Shown one piece after another: positions 45,608-53,687 of a stretch of 64,000 nucleotides of DNA. Where the stretch lies: contig NZ_SOGJ01000015.1 of the NCBI RefSeq assembly GCF_004402375.1, positions 164,007-228,006 on the forward strand, given 5' to 3'. Every line of letters begins with the position of its first letter. Positions within the stretch are counted from its first letter, which is position 1. The translations under genes were made by a program, and so were the position numbers. The notes beneath the pieces were generated by a model. The model saw only the letters and a list, made by a program, of their open reading frames with translations. It was not told where the DNA came from and ran no database searches. This DNA comes from Cryobacterium breve. Its GTDB lineage: Bacteria > Actinomycetota > Actinomycetes > Actinomycetales > Microbacteriaceae.

Positions 45608-46653
45608 GCATCGGTGTGCATGGCCCCGCCCGTGTCGCGGCGCGGGATGCCGCGCGGGGTGGCCGCGAGCATGCTCTCCACCCCGGCGACGTCGAGAATG
45701 GGGCCGGTGGGCGGTGACAGGGGATGCGACGCGCTCCGGTGCACGGTGTCGACCAGTCCGTCGAGCATGCCCACGGCGTCGTCGACAATGCCCTGGTTGC
45801 GGGTGTCCGTGCCGTGCAGCAGCCAGCGGGCCAGTTCCAGCTCGGCGTAGAGCATGGCGCGCTGCGTGATCCGCGGATCGTTGCCCTGGCGGGCAGACGC
45901 GTAGGACGCCACGGCGGTCTCGCCGGCCGCACCGCGGGACGCGAGCAGCCAGTGCAGGTCGCGGGCCGGGTCGCCGACGCTGAGGGCAGACCAGCCGAGA
46001 ACCGCCGAGACGGAGTCGTCGGTGATCAGGACCGAGTCGGCCGAGAGAGACCCATGCACCACGCAGGGCGCGAACTGCCAGAGGGTGTCGTCGTCGGTGG
46101 CCTGTTCCCAGCGGCGCAGCAACGCGGCGGGCAGGTAACCGGTGGCGGCCGCCCGATCGATCAGGGCGATGGTGCCGGTGCGGCATTCCTGGGCACTCTG
46201 CTGGGGAAGGCCGGCGGTGCCGACGAAGGCGGTGGGCAGGCCGTGCACCGCGGCGATGGCGCGTCCGATGGAGCCGGAGACGCCCGCGTGGCCGGTGAGG
46301 GCATCCACATCGAACGAATCGCCCGACAGGAACTCGTAGACGACGGCCCGGGTGCCGCCGAGCGGAGCCTGGCCGACGAACTGCGGCACGTCGAAGGGGA
46401 GTCGGCTGCGATTGCCGACCGTGAGGGCACGCAGGGCCACGAGATCGGCGGACTGCTCCGTCTCTGCAGCCTGAGACAGGGGAACCCTGATGATCAGGGC
46501 CCGGTTGTCGCGGTCGATCAAGAGCGCGGAATCGAACGCGCCGACGGCTCCGGGACTGCGCGCCGCGGACCCGTGCAGGCGTACCTGGACGACGTCGAGG
46601 TCCGGAACGGCGGCAGTGGCCAGCGCGGCTAGAGTGAGAGGGGATCTGACCAT
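45430..46653 (-). CDS. Phosphotransferase of the aminoglycoside/macrolide kinase-like family
   Basis: The 407-residue protein has an APH/choline-kinase-like fold: a nucleotide lobe (ALLIDRDNRALIIRVPL), a degenerate catalytic loop CVVHGSLSADSVLI (HGDxxxxN becomes HGSLSADS), and VLGWSALSVGDPARDLHWL, where the DFG-like aspartate is replaced. This resembles atypical family members next to adnAB and nudC in actinobacteria; true kinase activity is doubtful. The acidic Gly/Ser tail overlaps adnB on the other strand by 178 bases. ATG 46653 has AGAAGG and a TAACCT box close upstream. Confidence 0.8.
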   Translation of the reverse strand: MVRSPLTLAALATAAVPDLDVVQVRLHGSAARSPGAVGAFDSALLIDRDNRALIIRVPLSQAAETEQSADLVALRALTVGNRSRLPFDVPQFVGQAPLGGTRAVVYEFLSGDSFDVDALTGHAGVSGSIGRAIAAVHGLPTAFVGTAGLPQQSAQECRTGTIALIDRAAATGYLPAALLRRWEQATDDDTLWQFAPCVVHGSLSADSVLITDDSVSAVLGWSALSVGDPARDLHWLLASRGAAGETAVASYASARQGNDPRITQRAMLYAELELARWLLHGTDTRNQGIVDDAVGMLDGLVDTVHRSASHPLSPPTGPILDVAGVESMLAATPRGIPRRDTGGAMHTDAYNLSEFGGEFDDDDATGSGSGSSDDVSTGAIDTVFGVGAGDTAVDRTDDQARTRSSSE

Positions 46654-46666
46654 ACCTTCTAGGTTA
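46654..46666. promoter_or_regulatory. TAGGTTA element between the phosphotransferase gene and nudC
   Basis: TAGGTTA at 46660–46666 gives TAACCT seven bases before the phosphotransferase ATG on the minus strand, and TAGGTT facing nudC on the plus strand with a 70-base leader. It is the same core as the dapD/dapE promoter. Confidence 0.45.
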
Positions 46667-46743
46667 GGTCGACTTCCCCTCGGCGCGGTCGTTCGCCACG
46701 CCTCGACACAACTTCGGCAGTTTGCCTGAGCCCGAGGAGCACC

Positions 46744-47712
46744 ATGTCGTTTGCCTTCACTTCCCGTCTGCCGCTTTCCCGCCACGCGGTCGACCGCGAC
46801 AGCGAGGCCCGGTCCACGCCCGGTCTGATCGACGCACTCCTGGCGGAAGCCGGCACCCGCGTGCTGGCGCTGTGGCAGGGCTCGGCCCTGATGGAGGCCG
46901 AGGCCCCCGCCCGCCTGCGCCTCCTCGCACCCGGCCAGATTCCCGCCGCCGACTTCCGTCTCTACCTCGGCCGGTCGCTGGCCCTCGACGCTCCCGAACC
47001 TGTGGGCACCGCCCTGGTCGCGGCCGCCTTGACCGACGAGCAGGCCACGGCGCTCGAACCCGACGAATCGCGCTGGGCGCCACTCCGCCACGTCGCGACC
47101 ACCGTGTCCGACCGGGACGCGGGTCTGTTCACCGAGACGCTCGGCGTGGTGAACTGGCATGGTTCCCACGCCCACTGCCCCCGCTGCGGCGCCGCCACCC
47201 TGGTTGAGAATGCCGGCTGGACCCGCCGTTGCCCCGACTGCGGCGGCCAGGTCTTTCCGCGCACCGACCCGGCCGTGATCGTGCTGATCACCGACGCCGA
47301 CGACCGCATTCTGCTCGGCTCGAACGCCCTCTGGGAGGGCAACCGTTATTCTCTCCTGGCCGGCTTCGTCGAACCGGGGGAGTCCCTTGAGGCGGCCGTC
47401 ATCCGGGAGATGTTCGAGGAATCCGGCCTGCGGGTGACCGACCCGGTCTACCTCGGCTCGCAGCCCTGGCCATTCCCGGCATCCATCATGTTCGGCTTCA
47501 CGGCACGGCTCGCCGACGGGCAGAAGCCGGAGGCCCTCTTGCCCGACGGTGAGGAGATCCTCGACCTGCGCTGGTTCAGCCGCGACGAGTTGAGGGCCTC
47601 CGGCGACTCGATCATCCTGCCCGGCCGCTCCTCGATCGCCCGGGCGATAATCGAGCACTGGCTTGGCGAACCCCTCGACTTCGGTCCCGACGAGGTGCAC
47701 GGATGGCGCTGA
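46744..47712 (+). CDS. nudC: NAD(H) diphosphatase / RNA deNADding enzyme NudC
   Basis: The 322-residue protein has an N-terminal domain, a four-cysteine zinc ribbon (CPRCG and CPDCGG, about 145–168), a Nudix box GFVEPGESLEAAVIREMFEE (from about 207) and the NudC-specific SQPWPFP motif that binds NAD. It splits NADH to NMNH and AMP and can remove NAD caps from RNA. GAGGAG five bases before ATG 46744 fixes the start. The last ten bases overlap uvrD2, so the two are in one operon. Confidence 0.96.
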   Translation: MSFAFTSRLPLSRHAVDRDSEARSTPGLIDALLAEAGTRVLALWQGSALMEAEAPARLRLLAPGQIPAADFRLYLGRSLALDAPEPVGTALVAAALTDEQATALEPDESRWAPLRHVATTVSDRDAGLFTETLGVVNWHGSHAHCPRCGAATLVENAGWTRRCPDCGGQVFPRTDPAVIVLITDADDRILLGSNALWEGNRYSLLAGFVEPGESLEAAVIREMFEESGLRVTDPVYLGSQPWPFPASIMFGFTARLADGQKPEALLPDGEEILDLRWFSRDELRASGDSIILPGRSSIARAIIEHWLGEPLDFGPDEVHGWR

Positions 47713-49418
47713 CCGCCGGTTCTCTGCTGGCCGGCCTCGACGACCAGCAGCGGGTGGCTGCCGAGGCTCTCGTGGGCCCGGTGTGCATGCTCGCCGGCGC
47801 CGGTACCGGCAAGACCCGTGCCATCACCCACCGCATCGCCTACGGCGTGATGACGGGCGCGTACTCGCCGAGCCGGGTGATGGCCCTTACATTCACGGCA
47901 CGCGCCGCCGCGGAGTTGCGCGGCCGGCTGCGATTGCTCGGCGCCGGTGGTGTCGCCGCCCGCACATTCCACTCGGCGGCCCTGTCACAACTGAACTATT
48001 TCTGGCCGCACGTCGTGGGCGGCCAGGCGCCCCGCATCCTCGACGGCAAGGGCCGTCTGCTCGGCCACGCCGCCGAGACCCTGAAACTCAAGCTCGACAC
48101 GGCCACCCTGCGTGACCTGGCCGCCGAGATCGAGTGGCGCAAGACATCCGGAATCGGCATCGAGGCGTACGGGGCCGGCATCGCCAAGCGCAGCCTGCCC
48201 GGCCGGCTCACGGTGGACCAGGTCCTGGCCATGATGGAGTCCTACGAGCGGCTCAAGGATGACCGCAAGCAGATCGACTTCGAAGACGTGCTCCTGGCGA
48301 TGGCCGGCATGATCGAGGCCGAGCCGTCCGTCGCCCTGCAGGTGCGTGAGCAGTACCGGTTCTTCGTCGTGGACGAATATCAGGACGTCTCCCCCCTCCA
48401 GCACGACCTGCTCTCGCTGTGGCTGGGCGAGCGTCGCGACCTCTGCGTGGTCGGCGACGCCAGCCAGACCATCTACTCCTTCGCGGGCGCCCGCAGCGAC
48501 TACCTGCTCGACTTCCCCAAGCGTTGGGAGGACGCCACGGTCGTGCGCCTCGAACAGAACTATCGGTCGACGGGGCCTATCGTCGCCACCGCCAACCAGC
48601 TCATGCGCGGTCGTGCTGGCGCCCTCACCCTGAGGGCCCACGCCGGCTCGCAGGGCGCCGAACCCGCCGTGCGCGAGTACCCGAACGATATGGCGGAGGC
48701 CCGAGGGGTCGCCCAGAACATCGTCGAACTGATCGAGGCCGGCACCCGGCCGGAGGACATCGCCGTGCTGTTCCGCGTGAATGTGCAGGCCGCCTTCCTC
48801 GAAACCGCCCTCGGCGACGTGGGGGTGAGCTACCAGATTCGCGGGTCCAAGCGCTTCTTCGACCTTGCCGAGGTCAAGCAGGCGGTGATGCAGCTGCGCG
48901 CGGCATCCGTTTCGATCATCGGCGAACCGCTGTTCAAATCGGTCAGCGACGTGCTGCGCTCGCTCGGCTGGAGCCAGAGCGCGCCGGAGGCGCAGGGCGC
49001 GGTGCGCGACCGCTGGGAGTCGCTCAACGCGATCATGGGTCTGGTCGACCAGGCCCCGCCGGACACCACGTTCCGCCAGTTCACCGACGAGTTGATGGAG
49101 CGCCAGGCCGGCCAGCACGAACCGACGGTGTCCGCGGTCACCCTGGCGACGCTGCACTCCGCGAAGGGACTCGAATGGGACGCCGTCTTCCTGATCGGGC
49201 TGTCCGAGGGGCTGGTGCCGATCAGCTACGCGGGCACGTTCGAGCAGATCGATGAGGAGCGGCGCCTGCTCTACGTGGGCGTCACCCGCGCGCGCAAACG
49301 GCTGTCCCTCAGCTGGTCGGCAACAGGGCACCAGCAGCGCAGCCCGCGCGAGCGCTCCCGATTCCTCGCCGAGATCGGCGCCCGCGGCGTGCGCGCCCCC
49401 GGCGTCCGCGGAGCCTGA
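47703..49418 (+). CDS. uvrD2: UvrD2-like superfamily 1 DNA helicase, short form
   Basis: The 571-residue helicase shows GAGTGKT (about 32–38), TFTARAAAELRGRL, VVDEYQD (about 224), GDASQTIYSFAGA, LEQNYRSTG, LHSAKGLEWDAVF and YVGVTRARKRL. The position beside nudC matches mycobacterial UvrD2, but the protein ends soon after motif VI. It therefore lacks the tetracysteine and HRDC modules that make the mycobacterial protein about 700 residues. It probably works in DNA repair or replication restart. It overlaps nudC and shares its promoter. Confidence 0.92.
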   Translation: MALTAGSLLAGLDDQQRVAAEALVGPVCMLAGAGTGKTRAITHRIAYGVMTGAYSPSRVMALTFTARAAAELRGRLRLLGAGGVAARTFHSAALSQLNYFWPHVVGGQAPRILDGKGRLLGHAAETLKLKLDTATLRDLAAEIEWRKTSGIGIEAYGAGIAKRSLPGRLTVDQVLAMMESYERLKDDRKQIDFEDVLLAMAGMIEAEPSVALQVREQYRFFVVDEYQDVSPLQHDLLSLWLGERRDLCVVGDASQTIYSFAGARSDYLLDFPKRWEDATVVRLEQNYRSTGPIVATANQLMRGRAGALTLRAHAGSQGAEPAVREYPNDMAEARGVAQNIVELIEAGTRPEDIAVLFRVNVQAAFLETALGDVGVSYQIRGSKRFFDLAEVKQAVMQLRAASVSIIGEPLFKSVSDVLRSLGWSQSAPEAQGAVRDRWESLNAIMGLVDQAPPDTTFRQFTDELMERQAGQHEPTVSAVTLATLHSAKGLEWDAVFLIGLSEGLVPISYAGTFEQIDEERRLLYVGVTRARKRLSLSWSATGHQQRSPRERSRFLAEIGARGVRAPGVRGA

Positions 49419-49431
49419 GACGGAGAACGGG

Positions 49432-49443
49432 TAGCCTCGGGGC
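49432..49443 (+). promoter_or_regulatory. Leaderless −10 box of the SGNH gene
   Basis: TAGCCT, six bases (CGGGGC), then the GTG start. Confidence 0.6.
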
Positions 49444-50184
49444 GTGCCCATTTTCTCGTTTACGCGACTGGCCGCGGTGCCCTACGCGCCGCAGCTCGTG
49501 AGGCAGGCGCGGCGGCTGCGCCGCGACACGCCCCGGCTGCCCGACGCCGCCCTCCCGTGGACCGGGTCCCGGCCCGGGCCCGACCCGCTGCGCATCCTCG
49601 TGCTCGGCGACTCGACCGCTGCCGGCGTGGGCGCGGAGACCCAGGCCGAGGCGTTGCCCGGCTGGATCGCGCACGAGGTGTCCGCGCGGTGGGGCCGCGG
49701 TAGCACCTGGCGCGCGATCGGTGAGAACGGCGCCACGGCCAGGGACGTGCGTGAGCGCTTCCTGACGGATGCTGCGGCCGTCCCCTTCGACCTGGCCCTG
49801 CTGACCATCGGAGCGAACGACGCCCTGGGACTACGGTCGCGCAACGCCTTCACCCGGGATGTGCGCCGGATCGTGCTCGCCTTGCGGGCCGCGGCACCGC
49901 AGGCGGCCGTGCTCGTCTCGCTCATGCCGCGCTTCGACCGCTTCGCACTGCTGCCGGAACCGCTGCGCGCCACCCTGGCCCGGCACGCCGCGAGCCTCGA
50001 CACCGGCGCCCGGCTGGCCGTGGGCGACCTCGACGGGGTCGTCGCGATCCCGACCCCGCCACCCTACGTCGAGGGCTTCTTCGCGAGCGACGAGTTCCAC
50101 CCGAGCGCGCTCGGATACCGGCTCTGGGCCGAGTTCGTCTTCGACTCGGCTCCCGGCCTGGACCTCCGCCGCCAGGCCGGCTGA
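49444..50184 (+). CDS. SGNH/GDSL hydrolase
   Basis: The 246-residue protein has the SGNH blocks LVLGDSTAAGVG (catalytic Ser), a Gly-containing block, TIGANDALG (Asn) and SDEFHPSALGY (catalytic Asp and His). An N-terminal basic stretch precedes the fold, and there is no clear signal peptide. It is an esterase or deacetylase of unknown substrate. GTG 49444 lies six bases after TAGCCT and 25 bases after the uvrD2 stop. The following kinase gene starts 11 bases downstream, implying an operon. Confidence 0.9.
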   Translation: MPIFSFTRLAAVPYAPQLVRQARRLRRDTPRLPDAALPWTGSRPGPDPLRILVLGDSTAAGVGAETQAEALPGWIAHEVSARWGRGSTWRAIGENGATARDVRERFLTDAAAVPFDLALLTIGANDALGLRSRNAFTRDVRRIVLALRAAAPQAAVLVSLMPRFDRFALLPEPLRATLARHAASLDTGARLAVGDLDGVVAIPTPPPYVEGFFASDEFHPSALGYRLWAEFVFDSAPGLDLRRQAG

Positions 50185-50194
50185 GGCTGCCCCG

Positions 50195-50842
50195 ATGGCA
50201 GTGCTCCGCACCCTCGACGAGGTCGTCGCGGCCGTCCTGGCGGTCGACCGCGAACGCCGTCTGCGGGCGACGGATGCCGGAACGCGCACCATCGTCGGTC
50301 TGGCCGGCGCCCCGGGGTCGGGCAAGTCGACCGTGGGGGAGGCCCTCGTCGCCCGTTTGGACGACCGCGCGCAGCTGGTGTCGATGGACGGTTTCCACCT
50401 GCATCAGGCCCGCCTTGTCGAGCTGGGCCGGCGCGACCGGATGGGGGCCCCTGACACCTTCGACGTCGACGGATTCGTGGCGCTGCTGCGGCAGCTCCGG
50501 ACGGCTCGGGGCACCGTGGTGGCACCCGGGTTCGACCGGGAGATCGAGGAACGGACCCCCGGCGCCATTCGGATCGGCCGGGAACGGAGCCTCGTGGTGG
50601 TGGAGGGCAACTACCTCCTGCACGACGAGGGCGGCTGGGCCGCGGCCCGCCCGCTGCTCGACCTGACCCTGTTTGTGGCGCTGGAGCGGGGCATCCGCCT
50701 TCGCCGGCTCACGGCCCGGCACGAGCGCTACGGCAAGACGGCTGCCCAGGCCCGGGCCTGGGCCCTCGGCCCCGATGAGGCCAACGCGCGGCTGATCGAG
50801 CGCACCCGCGGGCGGGCCGACCACGAGCTTCGGCTCACCTGA
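50195..50842 (+). CDS. Nucleoside/pantothenate kinase-like P-loop kinase
   Basis: The 215-residue protein has Walker A LAGAPGSGKST (about 33–43), a SMDGFHLHQARL substrate-binding segment typical of uridine kinase/pantothenate kinase relatives (YggC/FrcK-like), VVVEGNYLL and an Arg-rich lid. It likely phosphorylates a small sugar or vitamin-like molecule; the substrate cannot be told. ATG 50195 is preceded by GAGG. Its end overlaps the convergent E1-like gene by eight bases. Confidence 0.87.
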   Translation: MAVLRTLDEVVAAVLAVDRERRLRATDAGTRTIVGLAGAPGSGKSTVGEALVARLDDRAQLVSMDGFHLHQARLVELGRRDRMGAPDTFDVDGFVALLRQLRTARGTVVAPGFDREIEERTPGAIRIGRERSLVVVEGNYLLHDEGGWAAARPLLDLTLFVALERGIRLRRLTARHERYGKTAAQARAWALGPDEANARLIERTRGRADHELRLT

Positions 50843-51701
50843 TCTGGTCGGGCCGCAGGGCCCCAGGCCGCGCGGTCACGTTGCCCGGCACGCTGCGGCA
50901 GCCGCACCGCTCGTGCGGCCGGTAGCCGCGGCGCGTCGGTAACCCGGAGTCGCCGTCGAAGACGAGTGCCGACGCGGTCAGGGTCGAACGCCCGAGCACC
51001 AGCCGGTCGTGGGCGATCCCGGCCACGAGGGCGGCCACGTCGAGGCCGGTCCGGGGGGTCTCCGTGGTGGCCCGTCGGCTCAGCAGCTGGCAGGCGATGG
51101 CCGCCCAGGACGGGTCGGAATCCAGGCGGGCCAGCTCCAGGCAGGAGAGGCAGGGCCCCACTCCCGGCTCGACCAGCGGGCCGATGCGTACCTCGCTGTC
51201 GCTGAACACCACGGGCAGGTGCGGCACGTCCCGCCGCAGCCAGTGCCCGTGCCGCTCCGGTTCGAGCGCGTAATGCCCGACGAGCACGGCCAGGCCGGTG
51301 GCCTGGTCGTCGGAGCCGGTCAGCCGCAGCCCCAGGGTGCCGAGCAGTGACCCGATCAGCGCTCCGGTCGGCCCGGACCCGTCCACGCAGACCGCGGGCG
51401 GGACATCCGGTTCGGCACACTCGGTGGGCGGCGGGGCCGGGCTCGGCAAGGGCTCCCCGGTCACCAGCAGGGCGGGTCGCAGGGCGCGGAGCAGCCCCAG
51501 GATCGCATCGTCGGATGCCCCGCCCTCCCGACCGATCATGAGAGCGCCGGAGCGGGGCACCCCCGCGGCCAGTGCGGCCAGCACGCGCTCGAGCCCGTCG
51601 CTCATGGCGGTGATCACGACGAGCGGGTGGTCGATGCCGATCTGGATGCTGCGAGGAGAACGCCACACCACCGGATGCCGCGGGTCGAGTCGAAGAGTCA
51701 T
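50835..51701 (-). CDS. Orphan E1/ThiF-like (YcaO-partner-like) protein
   Basis: The 288-residue protein has a Rossmann-type loop GSGPTGALIG (about 110) and two zinc pairs, C184/C187 in PCLSCLELAR and C266/C268 in RCGCR. This is the layout of E1-like leader-binding proteins of azole-peptide (TOMM) pathways. No YcaO, dehydrogenase or precursor peptide is adjacent, and a similar stand-alone gene (Rv3196) lies near uvrD2 in mycobacteria. It may therefore have a housekeeping role. ATG 51701 was chosen because the sequence before it is not conserved-looking. Confidence 0.75.
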   Translation of the reverse strand: MTLRLDPRHPVVWRSPRSIQIGIDHPLVVITAMSDGLERVLAALAAGVPRSGALMIGREGGASDDAILGLLRALRPALLVTGEPLPSPAPPPTECAEPDVPPAVCVDGSGPTGALIGSLLGTLGLRLTGSDDQATGLAVLVGHYALEPERHGHWLRRDVPHLPVVFSDSEVRIGPLVEPGVGPCLSCLELARLDSDPSWAAIACQLLSRRATTETPRTGLDVAALVAGIAHDRLVLGRSTLTASALVFDGDSGLPTRRGYRPHERCGCRSVPGNVTARPGALRPDQIR

Positions 51702-51810
51702 GCAGCGATGATGCCGCACTCGCCCGCCAGCCCGCGCGAGTCATCCACAGCCTCGGTCGCGGCGCCTGCCCGATCGGCCCGATCCTCGGCGTCAGTCCAG
51801 CAACCGCCTC

Positions 51811-51822
51811 TAGGCTTTCACC
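51811..51822 (+). promoter_or_regulatory. Leaderless −10 box of the SDR gene
   Basis: TAGGCT, six bases (TTCACC), then ATG. Confidence 0.65.
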
Positions 51823-53373
51823 ATGACGACGCAACGACGTGTACTTGTGACCGGCGCCACCGGCTATATCGGCGGCCGGCTCGTTCCCCTGCTGCTGGAG
51901 GCCGGCTACGACGTGCGCGTGCTCGTGCGCACCCCGCTGAAACTGAAGGATGTCCCGTGGGTGGGCCAGGTGCAGGTGGTCGAGGGCGATCTCGGCGACC
52001 TGGCCAGTGTGCGGTCCGCCGTGACCGACATCGACGTGCTCTACTACCTGGTTCACTCGATGGGAACCCGCGGCGACTTCGAGAGCACGGAACGTCTCGC
52101 TGCCACCAACGTGGCCACAGCCGCCGCCGAGGCCGGCGTCTCTCGCATGGTCTACCTGGGCGGGCTGCACCCCGACACCGAGGAACTCTCCCAGCACCTG
52201 CGCTCCCGGGCCGAGGTCGGTCGGATCCTGCTCGAATCCGGCGTTCCGACGGCCGCCCTGCAGGCTGGGGTCGTGATCGGATCCGGCTCCACGTCGTTCG
52301 AGATGATCCGGCACCTGACTGATGTGCTGCCGTACATGCCGGCTCCACAGTGGGTGCGCAACAAGATCCAGCCCATCGCTGTGCGCGACGTGCTCTACTA
52401 CCTCGTCGCGGCGGCGGAGCTCCCCGCCGATGCCAATCGCACCTTCGACATCGGTGGCCCCGACGTGCTGCGCTATGGCCAGATGATGAACGGCTACGCC
52501 CTCGAGGCCGGTTTGCGCCAGCGCCCCATCGCTTCCCTGCCGGTCTTCACCCCCTGGCTGGCTTCGCAGTGGGTCAACCTGGTCACCCCGATCCCGCGCA
52601 GCCTTGCCGTGCCCATCATTGCGTCCCTGCAGAATGACTGCGTGGTGCACGAACGCGACATCGACCAGTACATCCCGCAGCCGAAGGAGGGCCTGACCGG
52701 CTATCGCACCGCCGTTCGCCTGGCGCTCGGTCGCATGCGCGACGGCGATGTTGAGACCAGCTGGCAGAACGCGTCGATCGCGGGCGCGTCGAGCAACCCG
52801 CTGCCCAGTGACCCCGAATGGGCCGGGCACCTGGTGTACACCGACCTCAAGGAGAAGCACACCGCGGCAAAGCCGGAGGACCTGTGGCGCGTGATCGAGA
52901 GCATCGGCGGCGACAACGGCTGGTATTCGTTCCCGGTGGCCTGGGCCATCCGCGGGTGGATGGACAAGATCGTCGGCGGCGTCGGCCTGCGCCGCGGTCG
53001 CCGCAACCCCGACCATCTGCACACCGGCGACGTGCTGGACTTCTGGCGGGTCGAACGTATCGACAGGGGCAGATTCCTGCGCCTGCGCGCCGAGATGCGG
53101 GTTCCCGGTCGAGCGTGGCTGGAGATGACCGCGGAGCCGACCGCTGACGGCGGCTCGGTCTACCGCCAGCGTGCTGTTTTCTTCCCCCGGGGCCTCGGCG
53201 GCCGGCTCTACTGGTTCTCGATCCTGCCGTTCCACGGCGTCATCTTCAGCGGCATGGCCAACCGGATCACGGCCGCGGCCATCGGGGAAGCCGCCGTGGA
53301 AGCGGCCGTGACGAAAGCAGCCGACGGAGACGCATCCGCTTCGGACGTACCCGTAGTCGGCCGCGCCTCCTGA
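51823..53373 (+). CDS. NAD(P)-binding SDR/NmrA-like protein with C-terminal DUF2867 domain
   Basis: The 516-residue protein begins with the atypical SDR nucleotide motif VTGATGYIGGRL (about 8–19), then YYLVHSMG and a Rossmann domain to about 300. A DUF2867 domain follows (DLWRVIESIGGDNGWYSFPVAWAIRGWMD...). This two-domain layout is widespread and uncharacterised; quinone or lipid-like substrates are suggested by NmrA relatives. ATG 51823 is six bases after TAGGCT. It stands alone, followed by a 314-base gap holding a palindromic repeat. Confidence 0.9.
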   Translation: MTTQRRVLVTGATGYIGGRLVPLLLEAGYDVRVLVRTPLKLKDVPWVGQVQVVEGDLGDLASVRSAVTDIDVLYYLVHSMGTRGDFESTERLAATNVATAAAEAGVSRMVYLGGLHPDTEELSQHLRSRAEVGRILLESGVPTAALQAGVVIGSGSTSFEMIRHLTDVLPYMPAPQWVRNKIQPIAVRDVLYYLVAAAELPADANRTFDIGGPDVLRYGQMMNGYALEAGLRQRPIASLPVFTPWLASQWVNLVTPIPRSLAVPIIASLQNDCVVHERDIDQYIPQPKEGLTGYRTAVRLALGRMRDGDVETSWQNASIAGASSNPLPSDPEWAGHLVYTDLKEKHTAAKPEDLWRVIESIGGDNGWYSFPVAWAIRGWMDKIVGGVGLRRGRRNPDHLHTGDVLDFWRVERIDRGRFLRLRAEMRVPGRAWLEMTAEPTADGGSVYRQRAVFFPRGLGGRLYWFSILPFHGVIFSGMANRITAAAIGEAAVEAAVTKAADGDASASDVPVVGRAS

Positions 53374-53432
53374 CCCGTCAGCCGTTTGGTCACCCGGACT
53401 CTTCCGGCCGTGAGGCCAAGTCGGGCCAGCGA

Positions 53433-53544
53433 GTGTGGCCAACTCAGGACATCCGTCGATCAGGTTCGTGAGTGGCCACGGATCAGTGCGGAACCACGGT
53501 GGATGCGCGGGGTGGCCCGCGCGGATCTCCTGAGTTGGCCACAC
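53433..53544. repeat. Intergenic palindromic element with 17-bp perfect arms
   Basis: GTGTGGCCAACTCAGGA at 53433–53449 is matched exactly by its inverse at 53528–53544, enclosing 78 bases that include a smaller GTGGCCAC palindrome. The element fills much of the 314-base gap from 53374 to 53687, in which I see no gene. It is unlike the repeat at 54307. Confidence 0.85.
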
Positions 53545-53687
53545 CACCCGCCGAGTCCGGCGTAGCGCGTTTGTGGTTCAGGCATCCATCGGGGCGCCAG
53601 CCGAGGCCGAACCGATCGATGATGCCTCGCTCGCCTAGCAGGTTTGGCGCCCGCGATGCACTATGGAAGGGGGCGAGGGAGGCTGTG

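Noticed and set aside
46654..47700. N-terminal extension of the phosphotransferase frame over nudC
   Set aside because: It is antisense to a clear NudC gene, while the phosphotransferase has a good start and promoter at 46653.
35672..50842. Anti-phage defence island made of the helicases, nuclease and NUDIX genes
   Set aside because: Gene order matches the conserved housekeeping region of mycobacteria (rhlE, DUF3107, adnAB, nudC, uvrD2), so there is no reason to call it defence.
50835..51701. Azole-modified peptide (TOMM) gene cluster
   Set aside because: Only the E1-like protein is present; no YcaO, dehydrogenase, precursor peptide or exporter is adjacent.
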